This document shows positions 26,736 to 34,891 of a stretch of 64,000 nt of DNA, in pieces. The stretch is from Paraburkholderia sp. Tr-20389 (GTDB lineage: Bacteria; Pseudomonadota; Gammaproteobacteria; Burkholderiales; Burkholderiaceae): positions 87,875 through 151,874 of the forward strand of contig NZ_JAAGPD010000024.1 in NCBI RefSeq assembly GCF_017104565.1, in the 5' to 3' direction. Under the pieces are notes generated by a model. It made no database searches. It saw only the letters and a list, made by a program, of their open reading frames with translations, and was not told the DNA's origin. The position numbers and the translations under genes were made by a program. Within the stretch, counting starts at the first letter, position 1. Each line of letters starts with the position of its first letter.

Positions 26736-27014
26736 ATGAAGACCCGTCTTATCGCCGCCTTGCTGGTTGCCGTGTCCGCAGCTGTTGCCGCTCCCGCGTT
26801 CGCCTCGGGTTATGGCCCGGCACCGTTCTATCGTCCGTCCGTGGGCGCACCCGCATCGCAACGCGGCGTCAGCTCGCAGACCGTTGCTGCGGAACGCAAC
26901 GCGGCCAATGCTGCCAACGATGCCGTCGGTGGCGTGAACGGCGCATCGTCGGAATCGGGCAGCCGTCAGCCCGCGCAAGACGCTCACGATGTCAACGTGT
27001 TCAAGGCTCATTGA
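26736..27014 (+). CDS. Small secreted protein
   Basis: 92 aa. Signal peptide MKTRLIAALLVAVSAAVAAPAFA, then a polar glycine/alanine/serine-rich mature region (SQRGVSSQTVAAERNAANA) ending DVNVFKAH. Probably periplasmic and disordered. TCTGGAGTTTCATC precedes the start. No family recognised with confidence; it looks like Burkholderia exported proteins of the DUF4148 neighbourhood type. Confidence 0.75.
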   Translation: MKTRLIAALLVAVSAAVAAPAFASGYGPAPFYRPSVGAPASQRGVSSQTVAAERNAANAANDAVGGVNGASSESGSRQPAQDAHDVNVFKAH

Positions 27015-27074
27015 TCGCTTTGCGCGGCAGGCCCATGTGTCGCCGCGCAAATGATGCTGGCAGGAGGTGAAGCC

Positions 27075-27383
27075 ATGAGAGCATTCTTCGAAGGACTGGT
27101 GTTGCTGGCGGCAGTGGTGGTGTACTTTCTGCCCGCCATCGTCGCCGATGCACGCGAACGCGAAGACGCCTTCGCACTGACGATTTTCAACGTGCTGTTC
27201 GGTTGGACGGTGATCGGCTGGATTGCAGCGTACGTGTGGGCGCGTCATCGCGTGAGCGACAAGCGGCTGGCGAACCTCACGACGAACACGCGTCGTTCGC
27301 TGGGTCGCGTGACGATTGCGAAGATCGTGGCGCGTTCGCGCCGGGTGCGTGCGGCGCGGCGTCAGTCGACGCTATCCGCGTAA
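27075..27383 (+). CDS. Superinfection-immunity-like membrane protein
   Basis: 102 aa from MRAFFEGLVL behind AGGAGG. Two transmembrane helices (about 5-24 and 37-58) with the family motifs VVYFLPAIVADARERED and FNVLFGWTVIGWIAAYVWA, matching the T4 Imm-type superinfection immunity family. The C-terminal third is very basic (RRSLGRVTIAKIVARSRRVRAARR), unusual for a short membrane protein. In phage T4 Imm blocks DNA entry; chromosomal copies are common and of unknown role. It lies 60 bases after the secreted protein and is followed by a strong terminator. Confidence 0.8.
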   Translation: MRAFFEGLVLLAAVVVYFLPAIVADAREREDAFALTIFNVLFGWTVIGWIAAYVWARHRVSDKRLANLTTNTRRSLGRVTIAKIVARSRRVRAARRQSTLSA

Positions 27384-27401
27384 GGAAGATCTGCTTTGAT
27401 G

Positions 27402-27439
27402 AAACCGCCGGCCAATATCAGGCCGGCGGTTTTGTTTTT
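27402..27439 (+). terminator. Strong rho-independent terminator
   Basis: Perfect 12-bp stem AAACCGCCGGCC / GGCCGGCGGTTT, 7-base loop, then TGTTTTTG. It ends the transcript of the superinfection-immunity-like gene. Confidence 0.9.
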
Positions 27440-27528
27440 GTCCCGACACTCGACGTAATTCGATGCGCGCAATCGTTATGGATAGCGAAGCAAATTCGAA
27501 TGCGGGCAAGAATGCATTTCAAACCGGC

Positions 27529-28083
27529 CTACCACAGCGCCCTCGTCCATCCTCGCAAGCGGACATCCTGCAGCGCCTCGCGCAGGTTCTGCACGAACGC
27601 ATCGGCGCGCTGATAGCGGCTCTGCACGCGCGGGTCATAGCTGCGGTTCAGTGCGAGCACATCGACGATGCCGCGCGTCGAGACGCTCGTGTCGAGATCG
27701 GAGATGTCGGTGACCTTGGCCCATGTGCAGCGCGTGATTTCGTTGTTGGGCGTGGCCGTTTGCTGTTCGTCGACGTGAGCGGCAAACACATGATGGCAGG
27801 TCCGCGTGCCCGCGAACTCGAACAGATACTGCATGCCTATCGCCTGAAGGCGCGTTTCTTCCATCAGTTCGCGCACGGCGGCGGCTTCGAACGTCTCGCC
27901 GGCGTCGGGTTTGCCGCCCGGCAGCGACCAGCGCGAATTCGCCTTGCCGACCAGCAGAATGCGCGTGCCCATCCGGCACACGACAGTCGCACGTTGCTTC
28001 ACAGTGTCTCTTCCATGTAGGGACGCGAAAGCAGGGCTAGCACGCCGCACGCCGCTCGATCCGGTGGCGCTCTCAGTCGCCAT
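27529..28083 (-). CDS. NUDIX hydrolase
   Basis: 184 aa from MATESATG. The Nudix box is complete: G-KPDAG-E-TFEAAAV-REL-M-EE-T (pattern G-x5-E-x7-RE-U-x-EE). It hydrolyses a nucleoside-diphosphate-linked substrate; which one is unknown. The preceding segment MGTRILLVGKANSRWSLPGGKPDAGE matches the usual Nudix beta-sheet entry. A C-terminal tail of about 55 aa (SYDPRVQSRYQRADAF) is extra. The start is uncertain: the frame is open to 28326 and no good ribosome-binding site marks 28083. Divergent from the trypsin/S1-P1 gene. Confidence 0.82.
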   Translation of the reverse strand: MATESATGSSGVRRASPAFASLHGRDTVKQRATVVCRMGTRILLVGKANSRWSLPGGKPDAGETFEAAAVRELMEETRLQAIGMQYLFEFAGTRTCHHVFAAHVDEQQTATPNNEITRCTWAKVTDISDLDTSVSTRGIVDVLALNRSYDPRVQSRYQRADAFVQNLREALQDVRLRGWTRALW

Positions 28084-28092
28084 GTGGCCATA

Positions 28093-28179
28093 TTGTCCGC
28101 CGATGTTGAGTACGCGGCGTGACATCTTTATGACAGCGCTCGCGAAAATTGACCCAACGCTGTCATCTACGTCGGACAA
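28093..28179. promoter_or_regulatory. Nested inverted repeats, possible operator
   Basis: Outer arms TTGTCCG (28093-28099) / CGGACAA (28173-28179) enclose inner perfect arms ATGACAGCG (28130-28138) / CGCTGTCAT (28158-28166). They lie between two divergent genes, so they may bind a regulator of either. Structure seen; function inferred. Confidence 0.5.
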
Positions 28180-28300
28180 CCTTGAACGCGACCACGCGCC
28201 GCCACGCGTTACGCGATGCATCCCATGCGTCGTGAATACGCGTACGGCGGCGCGCCTGCAACGGCCGGTCGAAGCGACCGGCGAGCGTCGAGGTGAATCG

Positions 28301-30607
28301 ATGAATCCACTGTCCACGCAGCACAACTTCCAGAGCCTGTCGCTGAAGGATCTGCTCGAAGCACGCGATCTTTATCACTGGCATCTGACGAACAAGGCCA
28401 ACGTCGTCGGCACGGCCGTCGGCCTGTATCTGATCCGCAGTGACGAACCGTGGCCCGATCGGGAGCGCCGCTCGAACGGTCACGCAAAGGCGCGTGCGGA
28501 AGGCAAGGGCATCCGCACGTTTGGCAACTCGGAAGTGCGTCCGTATTCGTGGCCGGCCGTGATCGTGCTGGTACGCGACTGGGTCGACGCAACCGAGTTC
28601 GGTCATGGCAAGGTCGATCCCGATCACATGGTGCCGCGTACGCTCTACATGCCAGACGGGCGTGCGGTGCCCGTCTGCGTGGTGGCCGTCGAGCCGACTG
28701 CGCCTGCCACCGGCGCGCCCGCGGCTGCGCGCTGGCCGTCGACGTACATCGGCGGCGGCTGTCCGTTGATCGCGGATACGCAAGGCATCGAACGTACGGC
28801 GAGCGTCGGCTGCCTCGTGACGGACGGCCATACGACTTATGCGCTCACCAACCGGCATGTTTGCGGCGAACCCGGTTCGCCCGTGAAGGCGCTGTTGCGC
28901 GGCGCGGTGAATGAAGTGGGTATCGCCTCCGACCGGCAACTTACGCGCGAACCGTTCACGGCTGTGTTCCCCGAGTTCGCGGGCAGCCGCAGCTTTCTGA
29001 CGCTCGATGTCGGCCTCGTCGAGGTACACGACGCGAATGACTGGTCGAGCCAACCGTTCGGCATCGAAGGCAGCATCGAGTCCGTCGCCGACATCAACGA
29101 ATTGAGCCTCAGCCTGCAGTTGATCGACCAGTCCGTTACGGCGTTCGGCAGTGCATCGGGTGCGCTCGACGGCACGATCAAGGCGCTTTTCTATCGGCAC
29201 AAGTCGCTTGCGGGCTACGACTACGTTTCGCAGTTTCTGATCGCGCCCGCGAGCGGCAGTCCGCAGACACAGCCGGGCGATTCGGGAACGCTGTGGTATC
29301 TCGTGGCGCCCGCGAACGAGCACGCTGACGACGAAGGGAATCGCGATGTCCCTGCGCGCAACGGCAGAAAGTCCGACCAGCAGAAGCGTGCGCGCCATCT
29401 GTATCCGCTTGCGATCGAATGGGGTGGACAGACGCTTGCGAGCGACGACGGCCAACGTCTGAACTACGCACTCGCGACGGGGCTGAGCACAGCCTGCCAG
29501 TTGCTCGACGTGGATCTCGTGCGCGCGCAAAACGTCGGCGCCAACCCGTACTGGGGACAAACGGGGCACTACAGCATCGCGACGGCGGCGATCCAATCCG
29601 TTAAACAAGGGCCGCTGCGCGATTTCCTCGAAGCGAACGTCGAGCGCATCAGCTTCCGTCCCGACCAACTGACACCGGAGCAGATTCGCGAGAAGCTGGC
29701 GCGTGGCGATTTCGTCGAACTCGCCGACGTGCCCGACCTCGTGTGGAAGAAGACGCCCAGCCGTGTGCCGGGTGGACGCGACTATGCGCAGAATGCCGGG
29801 CCCGAGCATCCAAATCACTACGCGGATATCGATCAGCCCGATGGCGACGGCAAGACGCTGCGCGACGTGACGCTCGGCAATATTGCCAACATGAGCGTTG
29901 CCGTGTGGTCGAAGTGGTACGCGGACGAGGGCGACACGGATGCGCGCTCCGAAGGTCTGTTGCCGTTCCGCGTGTGGCAAATTTTCGACGAGATGGTCAC
30001 GCAACTGAAGAAACGTAACGACACGAACTTCCTCTGCGCGGCGGGCGTGCTCGCGCACTACGTCGGCGATGCGTGTCAGCCTTTGCATGGCTCGTATCAC
30101 GCCGACGGCTACAAGGACGCACCCGACGCGACGCCGAAGAAGTGGCCCGGCAAGGGCGTGCATGCCACGTATGAAGACAAGATGGTCGACCGTCATTCGA
30201 ACGAACTGCTGTCGCAGATCGGGCCGCAGGCCAACGCGTTCGAAGGCGAGATTCCGAAGATCGGCGATGGCCGCGGCGCCGCGTTCGCGACGGTCGCGCT
30301 GATGGCCGAGGCCGCGAAAATCCTTGCGCCTTCGACGCTGATCGACGAGTACATTCGCTTGGGCGGCGGCAGTTCGGCGCGGGTCGTCGATGGTCTGTGG
30401 GACGCGTTCGGCGAAGACACCGCGAAGCTGATGGGCGCGGGCGCCCGCTATCTCGCCGCGATGTGGGAAGCCGCGTATGCCGTCGCCGATACGTCGCTGC
30501 CCGCCGGCGAGCGGGAAATCAGCGAGAAGGCGCTCGCGAAGGTGTATCAGGACAAGACGTTTCTGCCTTCGCTGACGCTCGACAAGATCGGGCCGGTGAT
30601 CGGCTGA
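28301..30607 (+). CDS. Trypsin-like protease fused to S1/P1-type nuclease
   Basis: 768 aa, no signal peptide. Residues 1-150 are a conserved-looking N-terminal region (LKDLLEARDLYHWHL). Residues about 160-400 form a chymotrypsin-fold protease: TNRHVCG with H186, LDVGLVEV with D236 and PGDSG with S328, a full triad in the right order. From about 480 the chain turns into an S1/P1 nuclease/zinc phospholipase-C fold: EHPNHYADID (H503, H506) and LAHYVGDACQPLHGS (H586, D590, H596), the zinc-binding H-x3-D-x5-H. This suggests a cytoplasmic two-activity enzyme, perhaps with the protease controlling the nuclease. Its start follows GAGGTGAATCG. Confidence 0.82.
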   Translation: MNPLSTQHNFQSLSLKDLLEARDLYHWHLTNKANVVGTAVGLYLIRSDEPWPDRERRSNGHAKARAEGKGIRTFGNSEVRPYSWPAVIVLVRDWVDATEFGHGKVDPDHMVPRTLYMPDGRAVPVCVVAVEPTAPATGAPAAARWPSTYIGGGCPLIADTQGIERTASVGCLVTDGHTTYALTNRHVCGEPGSPVKALLRGAVNEVGIASDRQLTREPFTAVFPEFAGSRSFLTLDVGLVEVHDANDWSSQPFGIEGSIESVADINELSLSLQLIDQSVTAFGSASGALDGTIKALFYRHKSLAGYDYVSQFLIAPASGSPQTQPGDSGTLWYLVAPANEHADDEGNRDVPARNGRKSDQQKRARHLYPLAIEWGGQTLASDDGQRLNYALATGLSTACQLLDVDLVRAQNVGANPYWGQTGHYSIATAAIQSVKQGPLRDFLEANVERISFRPDQLTPEQIREKLARGDFVELADVPDLVWKKTPSRVPGGRDYAQNAGPEHPNHYADIDQPDGDGKTLRDVTLGNIANMSVAVWSKWYADEGDTDARSEGLLPFRVWQIFDEMVTQLKKRNDTNFLCAAGVLAHYVGDACQPLHGSYHADGYKDAPDATPKKWPGKGVHATYEDKMVDRHSNELLSQIGPQANAFEGEIPKIGDGRGAAFATVALMAEAAKILAPSTLIDEYIRLGGGSSARVVDGLWDAFGEDTAKLMGAGARYLAAMWEAAYAVADTSLPAGEREISEKALAKVYQDKTFLPSLTLDKIGPVIG

Positions 30608-30625
30608 GGACGCGACCGTCGAAGG

Positions 30626-31966
30626 CTAGGCCGTCGCGAGCTTTTTGCTTTGCTTCGACATGCCTTCGAAGATTGCGGACGCGAGGTCGCGCGGAAAGTC
30701 GTGCGGAAGCTGCGCAGCAACGGTGTCGATGACCTGCTGCGTGGCGTCCGTCACGGCGGCGATCAGGTCGTCGACGGTTTCGCGCGACAAGCCCGCTTGT
30801 TGACCTTGCGCGACCCAGTGCCGCCGCACTATCTGACTGATCAGATAATGATTGCTCGTGCCGCGCACGGCCATCGCCATCTTCGCTTTCTGCATCGGCA
30901 CGCGATTCGCGCCGCGCCCGATGATGGGATGCGCGGACAGCACGTCGTAGAGCGGTGTCGCGCGATAGCGGTTGCCGGGCAAATGCGCGATGCTGAAGTT
31001 CTTTGCGTGGCCATCCGTTGCGGCAAGCAGCCAGAAGATCAACTGCGTCTTGAAGAAGCGTGCGCTGTCTCCGGCGGCGTCGACGGAACCGGCCAGAACG
31101 TGCATCACGGCATCGATGCCCGGGCCGCCGTCGGCCTGATATTTCGCAATGGGTGGCGTGCCCGTTGCCTGACACATGTCTTCCTGTGGAAGACGCACGA
31201 TCCATGTGCCGTCGCTCGACGGCCTGCGGTCGAAGCGTTCGACGACGAGCGCTTTCCGGTCGCCGAAGTGCCCGATCTCGCAAGCGGCGACAGGCAGGCC
31301 GTAGGCGGCGACGATCCGCGAACAGAGCCATTCGTTTTCCACCGACGTGCGCATGTCGGCCTGCATGTTGCCGACGAGCCCCAGCGGAAGCTTGAGGATG
31401 TGCGTGGTCGGGGTGCTGCCCTCGGGCAGCACCCAGCGGCCCTTGTGGCGCAGCAGCGCCGTTTTCTCCTGTGCGCCCGCGATGGACAGCCGCAGATCGG
31501 CGGCACGATCGTGCTGGCCGAGCGGCGCCGCCGAGGTCGTGTCGCGCAATAACCGGCCGATGTCGGTTGCCGTCAGCGTGTCGCCGCCGATCCGGTAGAG
31601 GTCGGAGGGCGCCTCGCCCGGCGGCAGCAGCTGGATGGCGCCGACGCAGTCGCGCCCGAGCGCGGCAAGCAGGTCGAAGGGCGCCGTGCCGCCCGTCTTG
31701 TAGCGCTGCGCCATTCTGCGGCGGATCGGTTCGCTATCGGGCAGCAGATTGTCGAAGAACGCCGACACGAGGGCCCCTCGGTACGGCTGGTTGCCCGGCG
31801 TGAAAGGCAGGGACAACGACAGCGGGCGCCCCTGTTCGTCGCCGATCCAGTCGTCGAAATAGACGAGCTGCTCGCCGCTGCCGGACTTTTCCCAGTAGCC
31901 GACGGCGAGGCCGTTCATCCACAGATCGAGACGTTGGGTGTGCGAGCGGCGCCCCATGCCTACCAT
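30626..31966 (-). CDS. hipA: HipA-family toxin kinase
   Basis: 446 aa serine/threonine kinase toxin. Couple_hipA-type N-terminal domain (LDLWMNGLAVGYWEK ... FDNLLPDSEPIRRRMA); kinase core with LSIAGAQEKTALL (nucleotide-binding loop), AATDGHAKNFS (catalytic aspartate and asparagine) and LYDVLSAHP (metal-binding aspartate). In E. coli HipA phosphorylates glutamyl-tRNA synthetase and causes persistence. It starts 7 bases inside the end of hipB and is translated with it. An alternative start is the ATG at 31957. Confidence 0.93.
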   Translation of the reverse strand: MVGMGRRSHTQRLDLWMNGLAVGYWEKSGSGEQLVYFDDWIGDEQGRPLSLSLPFTPGNQPYRGALVSAFFDNLLPDSEPIRRRMAQRYKTGGTAPFDLLAALGRDCVGAIQLLPPGEAPSDLYRIGGDTLTATDIGRLLRDTTSAAPLGQHDRAADLRLSIAGAQEKTALLRHKGRWVLPEGSTPTTHILKLPLGLVGNMQADMRTSVENEWLCSRIVAAYGLPVAACEIGHFGDRKALVVERFDRRPSSDGTWIVRLPQEDMCQATGTPPIAKYQADGGPGIDAVMHVLAGSVDAAGDSARFFKTQLIFWLLAATDGHAKNFSIAHLPGNRYRATPLYDVLSAHPIIGRGANRVPMQKAKMAMAVRGTSNHYLISQIVRRHWVAQGQQAGLSRETVDDLIAAVTDATQQVIDTVAAQLPHDFPRDLASAIFEGMSKQSKKLATA

Positions 31967-32451
31967 TGCTCCCGCTTTCTGGATGCGCTTGCTGGGCGCT
32001 TGCGCGTTGCATCGGCGCGCCTGTCCGATCCCGGTGGAGATTGGCGCACGCCTGTCGCGCCGGCACCGGTTTTCGCGCGCTGGCCCGTCTTGATGGCGGG
32101 CGTCTGGCGGGCGGTCGTGGTCGTGGTCGGGGCGGCAGGTTTGCGCGGAACGGCCTTGGCGGCCGCGGGGCCTTGCGCGGCGGCACGGTTCGACGGCGCG
32201 ATTTTGGCAGCGGGCGCTGCATTCGCGGGCGCAGGCTCGTCCTGGCTGAGCGTGATTCCGGCGTTCAACAGGCGCAGGACCTTGAATAGCCGCTCGACGC
32301 CGGCGGCGGCCGGGTTGGCCTCGAACTGCGCATAGCTTTGCTGCGTGATGCCGAGCCGCTCGGCGAGCATCGCCTGCGTGAGTCCAGCGGCTTTGCGAAA
32401 GCCGCGCAGAACGGGCCGCAACTGGCCAAGCGTCTTGACGGAATAATCCAC
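31960..32451 (-). CDS. hipB: HipB-family antitoxin with long basic tail
   Basis: 163 aa from a GTG at 32451 (VDYSVKTLGQL) with TGAGG just upstream. An XRE/Cro helix-turn-helix spans about 8-65 (LRGFRKAAGLTQAMLAERLGITQQSYAQFE). The remaining about 90 residues form an alanine/proline/threonine/lysine-rich, disordered tail, far longer than E. coli HipB (88 aa total). It is the DNA-binding antitoxin that neutralises HipA and represses the operon through the operators upstream. The frame stays open 70 codons upstream, but that part runs through the promoter and operators. Confidence 0.9.
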   Translation of the reverse strand: MDYSVKTLGQLRPVLRGFRKAAGLTQAMLAERLGITQQSYAQFEANPAAAGVERLFKVLRLLNAGITLSQDEPAPANAAPAAKIAPSNRAAAQGPAAAKAVPRKPAAPTTTTTARQTPAIKTGQRAKTGAGATGVRQSPPGSDRRADATRKRPASASRKREQW

Positions 32452-32536
32452 GGCGGGCCTCAAGAGAGACGGGTTGAACGCGGGGCAGGGCGTCGATCCG
32501 GCACGGGCAGCGTCCGCACTGCCGTCCTTCGGAAGC

Positions 32537-32612
32537 AGGATACAGGTCGCAGACTGTATTGACAATATACAGTCTATGAACTGTAAATTAAAAATACAGG
32601 TTAAAAGCTGTA
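32537..32612 (-). promoter_or_regulatory. hipBA promoter and triple HipB operator
   Basis: Three copies of an 18-bp palindrome TACAG-N8-CTGTA at 32541-32558, 32568-32585 and 32595-32612, spaced exactly 27 bp. A minus-strand sigma-70 promoter overlaps the first two: -35 TTGTCA (32560-32565) and -10 TATCCT (32537-32542), 17 bp apart. Transcription would start near 32530, about 80 bases before the hipB GTG. E. coli HipB uses TATCC-N8-GGATA, so arm length and spacer agree. Confidence 0.85.
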
Positions 32613-32790
32613 CAAACTTCCCGCGGCGGCAGCACATTGGATTGCGAGGGTTTCGCAAACTGCCCGTGCGTTGCGCTGCAACGCAAGCATTCCGTCAGCA
32701 CGGGTACGTGAAGTGCTGACGAACGCTCATTCGGCCGCACGATCAGGCGACGGCGACCCGATCGACAGTCACAACAAGGGAGGTAAAGCC

Positions 32791-34251
32791 ATGAGCGATC
32801 ATCAGTCTTCGAATGCACCCGATCCCACCCGTCGCAAGATCCTGGCGGCGCTCGCGGGCAGTGTCGCGTTGTCGGCTTGTGGCGGGGGTGGTGGCGGATC
32901 GTCGGGAAGCACGGGCTCGACGAGCGGCATTCCGCCCGATCGCGCGAACCTGCCGCGGCCGGCGCTGCCGGATCCCGCCACGTCGGGCGTGGATCACATC
33001 GTCCTCGTCACGATGGAGAACCGTTCGTTCGATCACATGTTCGGCTGGGTACCCAACGCGGAGCATCAGCAGACCCGCCAGTTCAAGGACGCCTTCGGTC
33101 AGACGCAAACGTCGTTCGGCTTGACCTCGAATGCCTCATACGGATTCCAGGCCTGTTCGTTCTCCGATCCGAACCATATGTATGACGCAGGGCGCGTTCA
33201 CCTCGCGAACGGCGCGATGAACGGCTTTCTGTTGACGCCCGGCACGAGCGTCGTGCGCGGCGACCTGCTGCCCATCGGCTATTTCGGCGCAGCGGATCTC
33301 GACTTCTACCGCGGGGCCGTCACGCAATACACGGTTTGCGATTACTACATGAGCGGTATTCTCTCGGCCACGTTTCCGAACCGTCTCTATCTGCACAGCG
33401 GCGAGACCGACCGCCTCGACGACAGCGTCGATACGTCGTCGCTGCCGACCATCTGGGACCGGCTCGACGCAAAGAACATCTCGTCAACGTATTACTTCCA
33501 CGATGTCCCGTTCACTGCGCTCTATGGCTCGCGCTATGTCGGCCGCTCGAGGCTGTTCGCGGAGTTCCTCGCGGATGCGGCCGCCGGCAATCTGCCGTCT
33601 TTCTGCATGGTCGATCCGAGTTTCGCGGGGGAAGCGCAAGGCACGTCGAACGACGATCATCCGCATGCCGACGTGCGCAACGGGCAGGTGCTGCTCGGCC
33701 AGATCTATGACGCGCTGCGCACCGGTCCGAACTGGAGCAAAACGCTGATGATTCTCGTGTATGACGAATGGGGCGGTTTCATGGAGCATGCGGTGCCGCC
33801 CGTCAAGCCGGTGTCGACGGCGGAGCACACCGTCGGCAACGACGGGCGCCTCGGCTTCCGTGTGCCGTGCATGCTGTTCGGGCCGCGCGCACGTGCGAAC
33901 TTCGTGTCGCGCTACCCGTTCGATCCCAGCTCGATTCATCAGTTGCTGGCGTGGCGCTTCGGCCTCGATCCGCTCGGCGTCCGAGCGAGCGACGCGACCA
34001 CCTTCAACATGGCTTACGCGCTCGACTTCAGCGACGCGGCGCGAACCGACGCGCCCGCCATTGCGGTGACGCAAGGCACGTTCGGCGTCGCGTGTTCGGT
34101 TGCGGGCATCATTCCCGGACTTGGCGGCGTCGATCACAGCCAGCAGGTTCCGTCCACTGCCGCTTCGGAACCTGCGGCCAACGCGCCCGGCGGACGCTTT
34201 GCGGACCTTCGCGCGAAAGCGACCGCGCTAGGCTTCCCGGGTGGTATGTAA
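32791..34251 (+). CDS. Phospholipase C/acid phosphatase lipoprotein
   Basis: 486 aa from MSDHQSSNAP behind AAGGGAGG. It carries a Tat-like RRK start and a lipobox (LSAC) followed by a glycine/serine tether, so it is predicted to be anchored in the envelope. The phosphoesterase (PF04185) fold is shown by HIVLVTMENRSFDHMFGW (catalytic Glu-Asn pair), DYYMSGILSATFPNRLY, DDHPHADVRNGQ and LIVYDEWGGF. The family includes non-hemolytic phospholipase C and acid phosphatase AcpA; it releases phosphate from phospholipids or phosphomonoesters. Upstream sequence is shared with the hipBA operator region. Confidence 0.9.
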   Translation: MSDHQSSNAPDPTRRKILAALAGSVALSACGGGGGGSSGSTGSTSGIPPDRANLPRPALPDPATSGVDHIVLVTMENRSFDHMFGWVPNAEHQQTRQFKDAFGQTQTSFGLTSNASYGFQACSFSDPNHMYDAGRVHLANGAMNGFLLTPGTSVVRGDLLPIGYFGAADLDFYRGAVTQYTVCDYYMSGILSATFPNRLYLHSGETDRLDDSVDTSSLPTIWDRLDAKNISSTYYFHDVPFTALYGSRYVGRSRLFAEFLADAAAGNLPSFCMVDPSFAGEAQGTSNDDHPHADVRNGQVLLGQIYDALRTGPNWSKTLMILVYDEWGGFMEHAVPPVKPVSTAEHTVGNDGRLGFRVPCMLFGPRARANFVSRYPFDPSSIHQLLAWRFGLDPLGVRASDATTFNMAYALDFSDAARTDAPAIAVTQGTFGVACSVAGIIPGLGGVDHSQQVPSTAASEPAANAPGGRFADLRAKATALGFPGGM

Positions 34252-34310
34252 TTTCTGCGCGACGTGCACGACCTATGCGCGGCTCGATGAAATTGCGGCT
34301 CCGGTTCGAC

Positions 34311-34343
34311 TGAACCGACCCCCGGAAGTTGGACAGTTTAACC
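34311..34343 (+). mobile_element. IS3-type terminal repeat, left end of island
   Basis: Starts TGAACCGACCCCC and continues GGAAGTTGGACA. It aligns in inverted orientation with the right IS end at 38867 (TGAACCGCCCCC then AAACGTCGGACA; about 20 of 24 matching with one gap). No transposase gene lies beside it, so only the terminus remains. Confidence 0.65.
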
Positions 34344-34409
34344 GGGGCGGTGAGCATCGGTCGATCGCTTACTACGACGGTCCACGCTGCGGAGCAATCT
34401 CCTATCGTT

Positions 34410-34438
34410 GTTAGCCGCCGGCATTGCCGGCGGCTAAC
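34410..34438 (+). terminator. Perfect 13-bp hairpin, possible terminator
   Basis: GTTAGCCGCCGGC and GCCGGCGGCTAAC are exactly complementary around ATT. Followed by TCTTCAT, so only a weak T-run. It could end transcripts entering from the left or be a relic of the IS. Confidence 0.5.
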
Positions 34439-34511
34439 TCTTCATCCCAGCCTCTCCTCCCGCGCAGATAGCCGGATCGATCTGTCCAAGGATTCGCTGG
34501 TTCATCCATCA

Positions 34512-34537
34512 TTTCAACAATCCTTGAACTATTGAAA
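34512..34537 (+). promoter_or_regulatory. Candidate ArsR operator
   Basis: TTCAA-N6-TTGAA (34513-34528) with a further TTGAA at 34532, 22 bases before the arsR ATG. ArsR/SmtB repressors bind such short inverted repeats. Inference from position and symmetry. Confidence 0.6.
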
Positions 34538-34558
34538 CGATGGATCTATGATGCCGTC

Positions 34559-34891
34559 ATGGACTCGAACCTTGTCGTACGCGCGCTTGGCGCGCTAGCT
34601 CATGAATCCCGGCTCGCGATCTTCCGTGCGCTCGTCGTTGCGGGTCCGGAGGGCATGCCTGCGGGCGAGATAGCACAACAGCTCGGACTGTCGCCATCGA
34701 GCCTGTCATTCCATCTGAAGGACCTTTCGCACGCCGGACTCGTTACGGGTCTGCAGGAAGGGCGCTTCATCTACTACTCGGCCAACTTTGACGCGATGAA
34801 TGGACTCATCGGGTTTCTCACCGAGAACTGTTGTGCGGGTGCAGCCTGTGGAGTTGGGGCAGCCCCGCAATGCCGGGGAGCGGCAACATGA
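34559..34891 (+). CDS. arsR: ArsR-family arsenite-responsive repressor
   Basis: 110 aa from MDSNLVVRALGAL. Winged helix with LAHESRLAIFRALV, GEIAQQLGLSPSSLSFHLKDLSHAGLV and the wing GRFIYYSANF. The cysteines that could bind As(III) are all near the C-terminus (ENCCAGAACG and a further Cys), as in the ArsR subtype with C-terminal thiols. It represses the ars operon until arsenite binds. The stop overlaps the next start by 4 bases. Confidence 0.92.
   Translation: MDSNLVVRALGALAHESRLAIFRALVVAGPEGMPAGEIAQQLGLSPSSLSFHLKDLSHAGLVTGLQEGRFIYYSANFDAMNGLIGFLTENCCAGAACGVGAAPQCRGAAT

Larger units (their letters stand above)
34252..34558. other. Left edge of the ars island
   Basis: 307 bases holding an IS3-type terminal sequence (34311), a perfect 13-bp hairpin (34410) and the arsR operator (34512). 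No gene. Confidence 0.6.
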
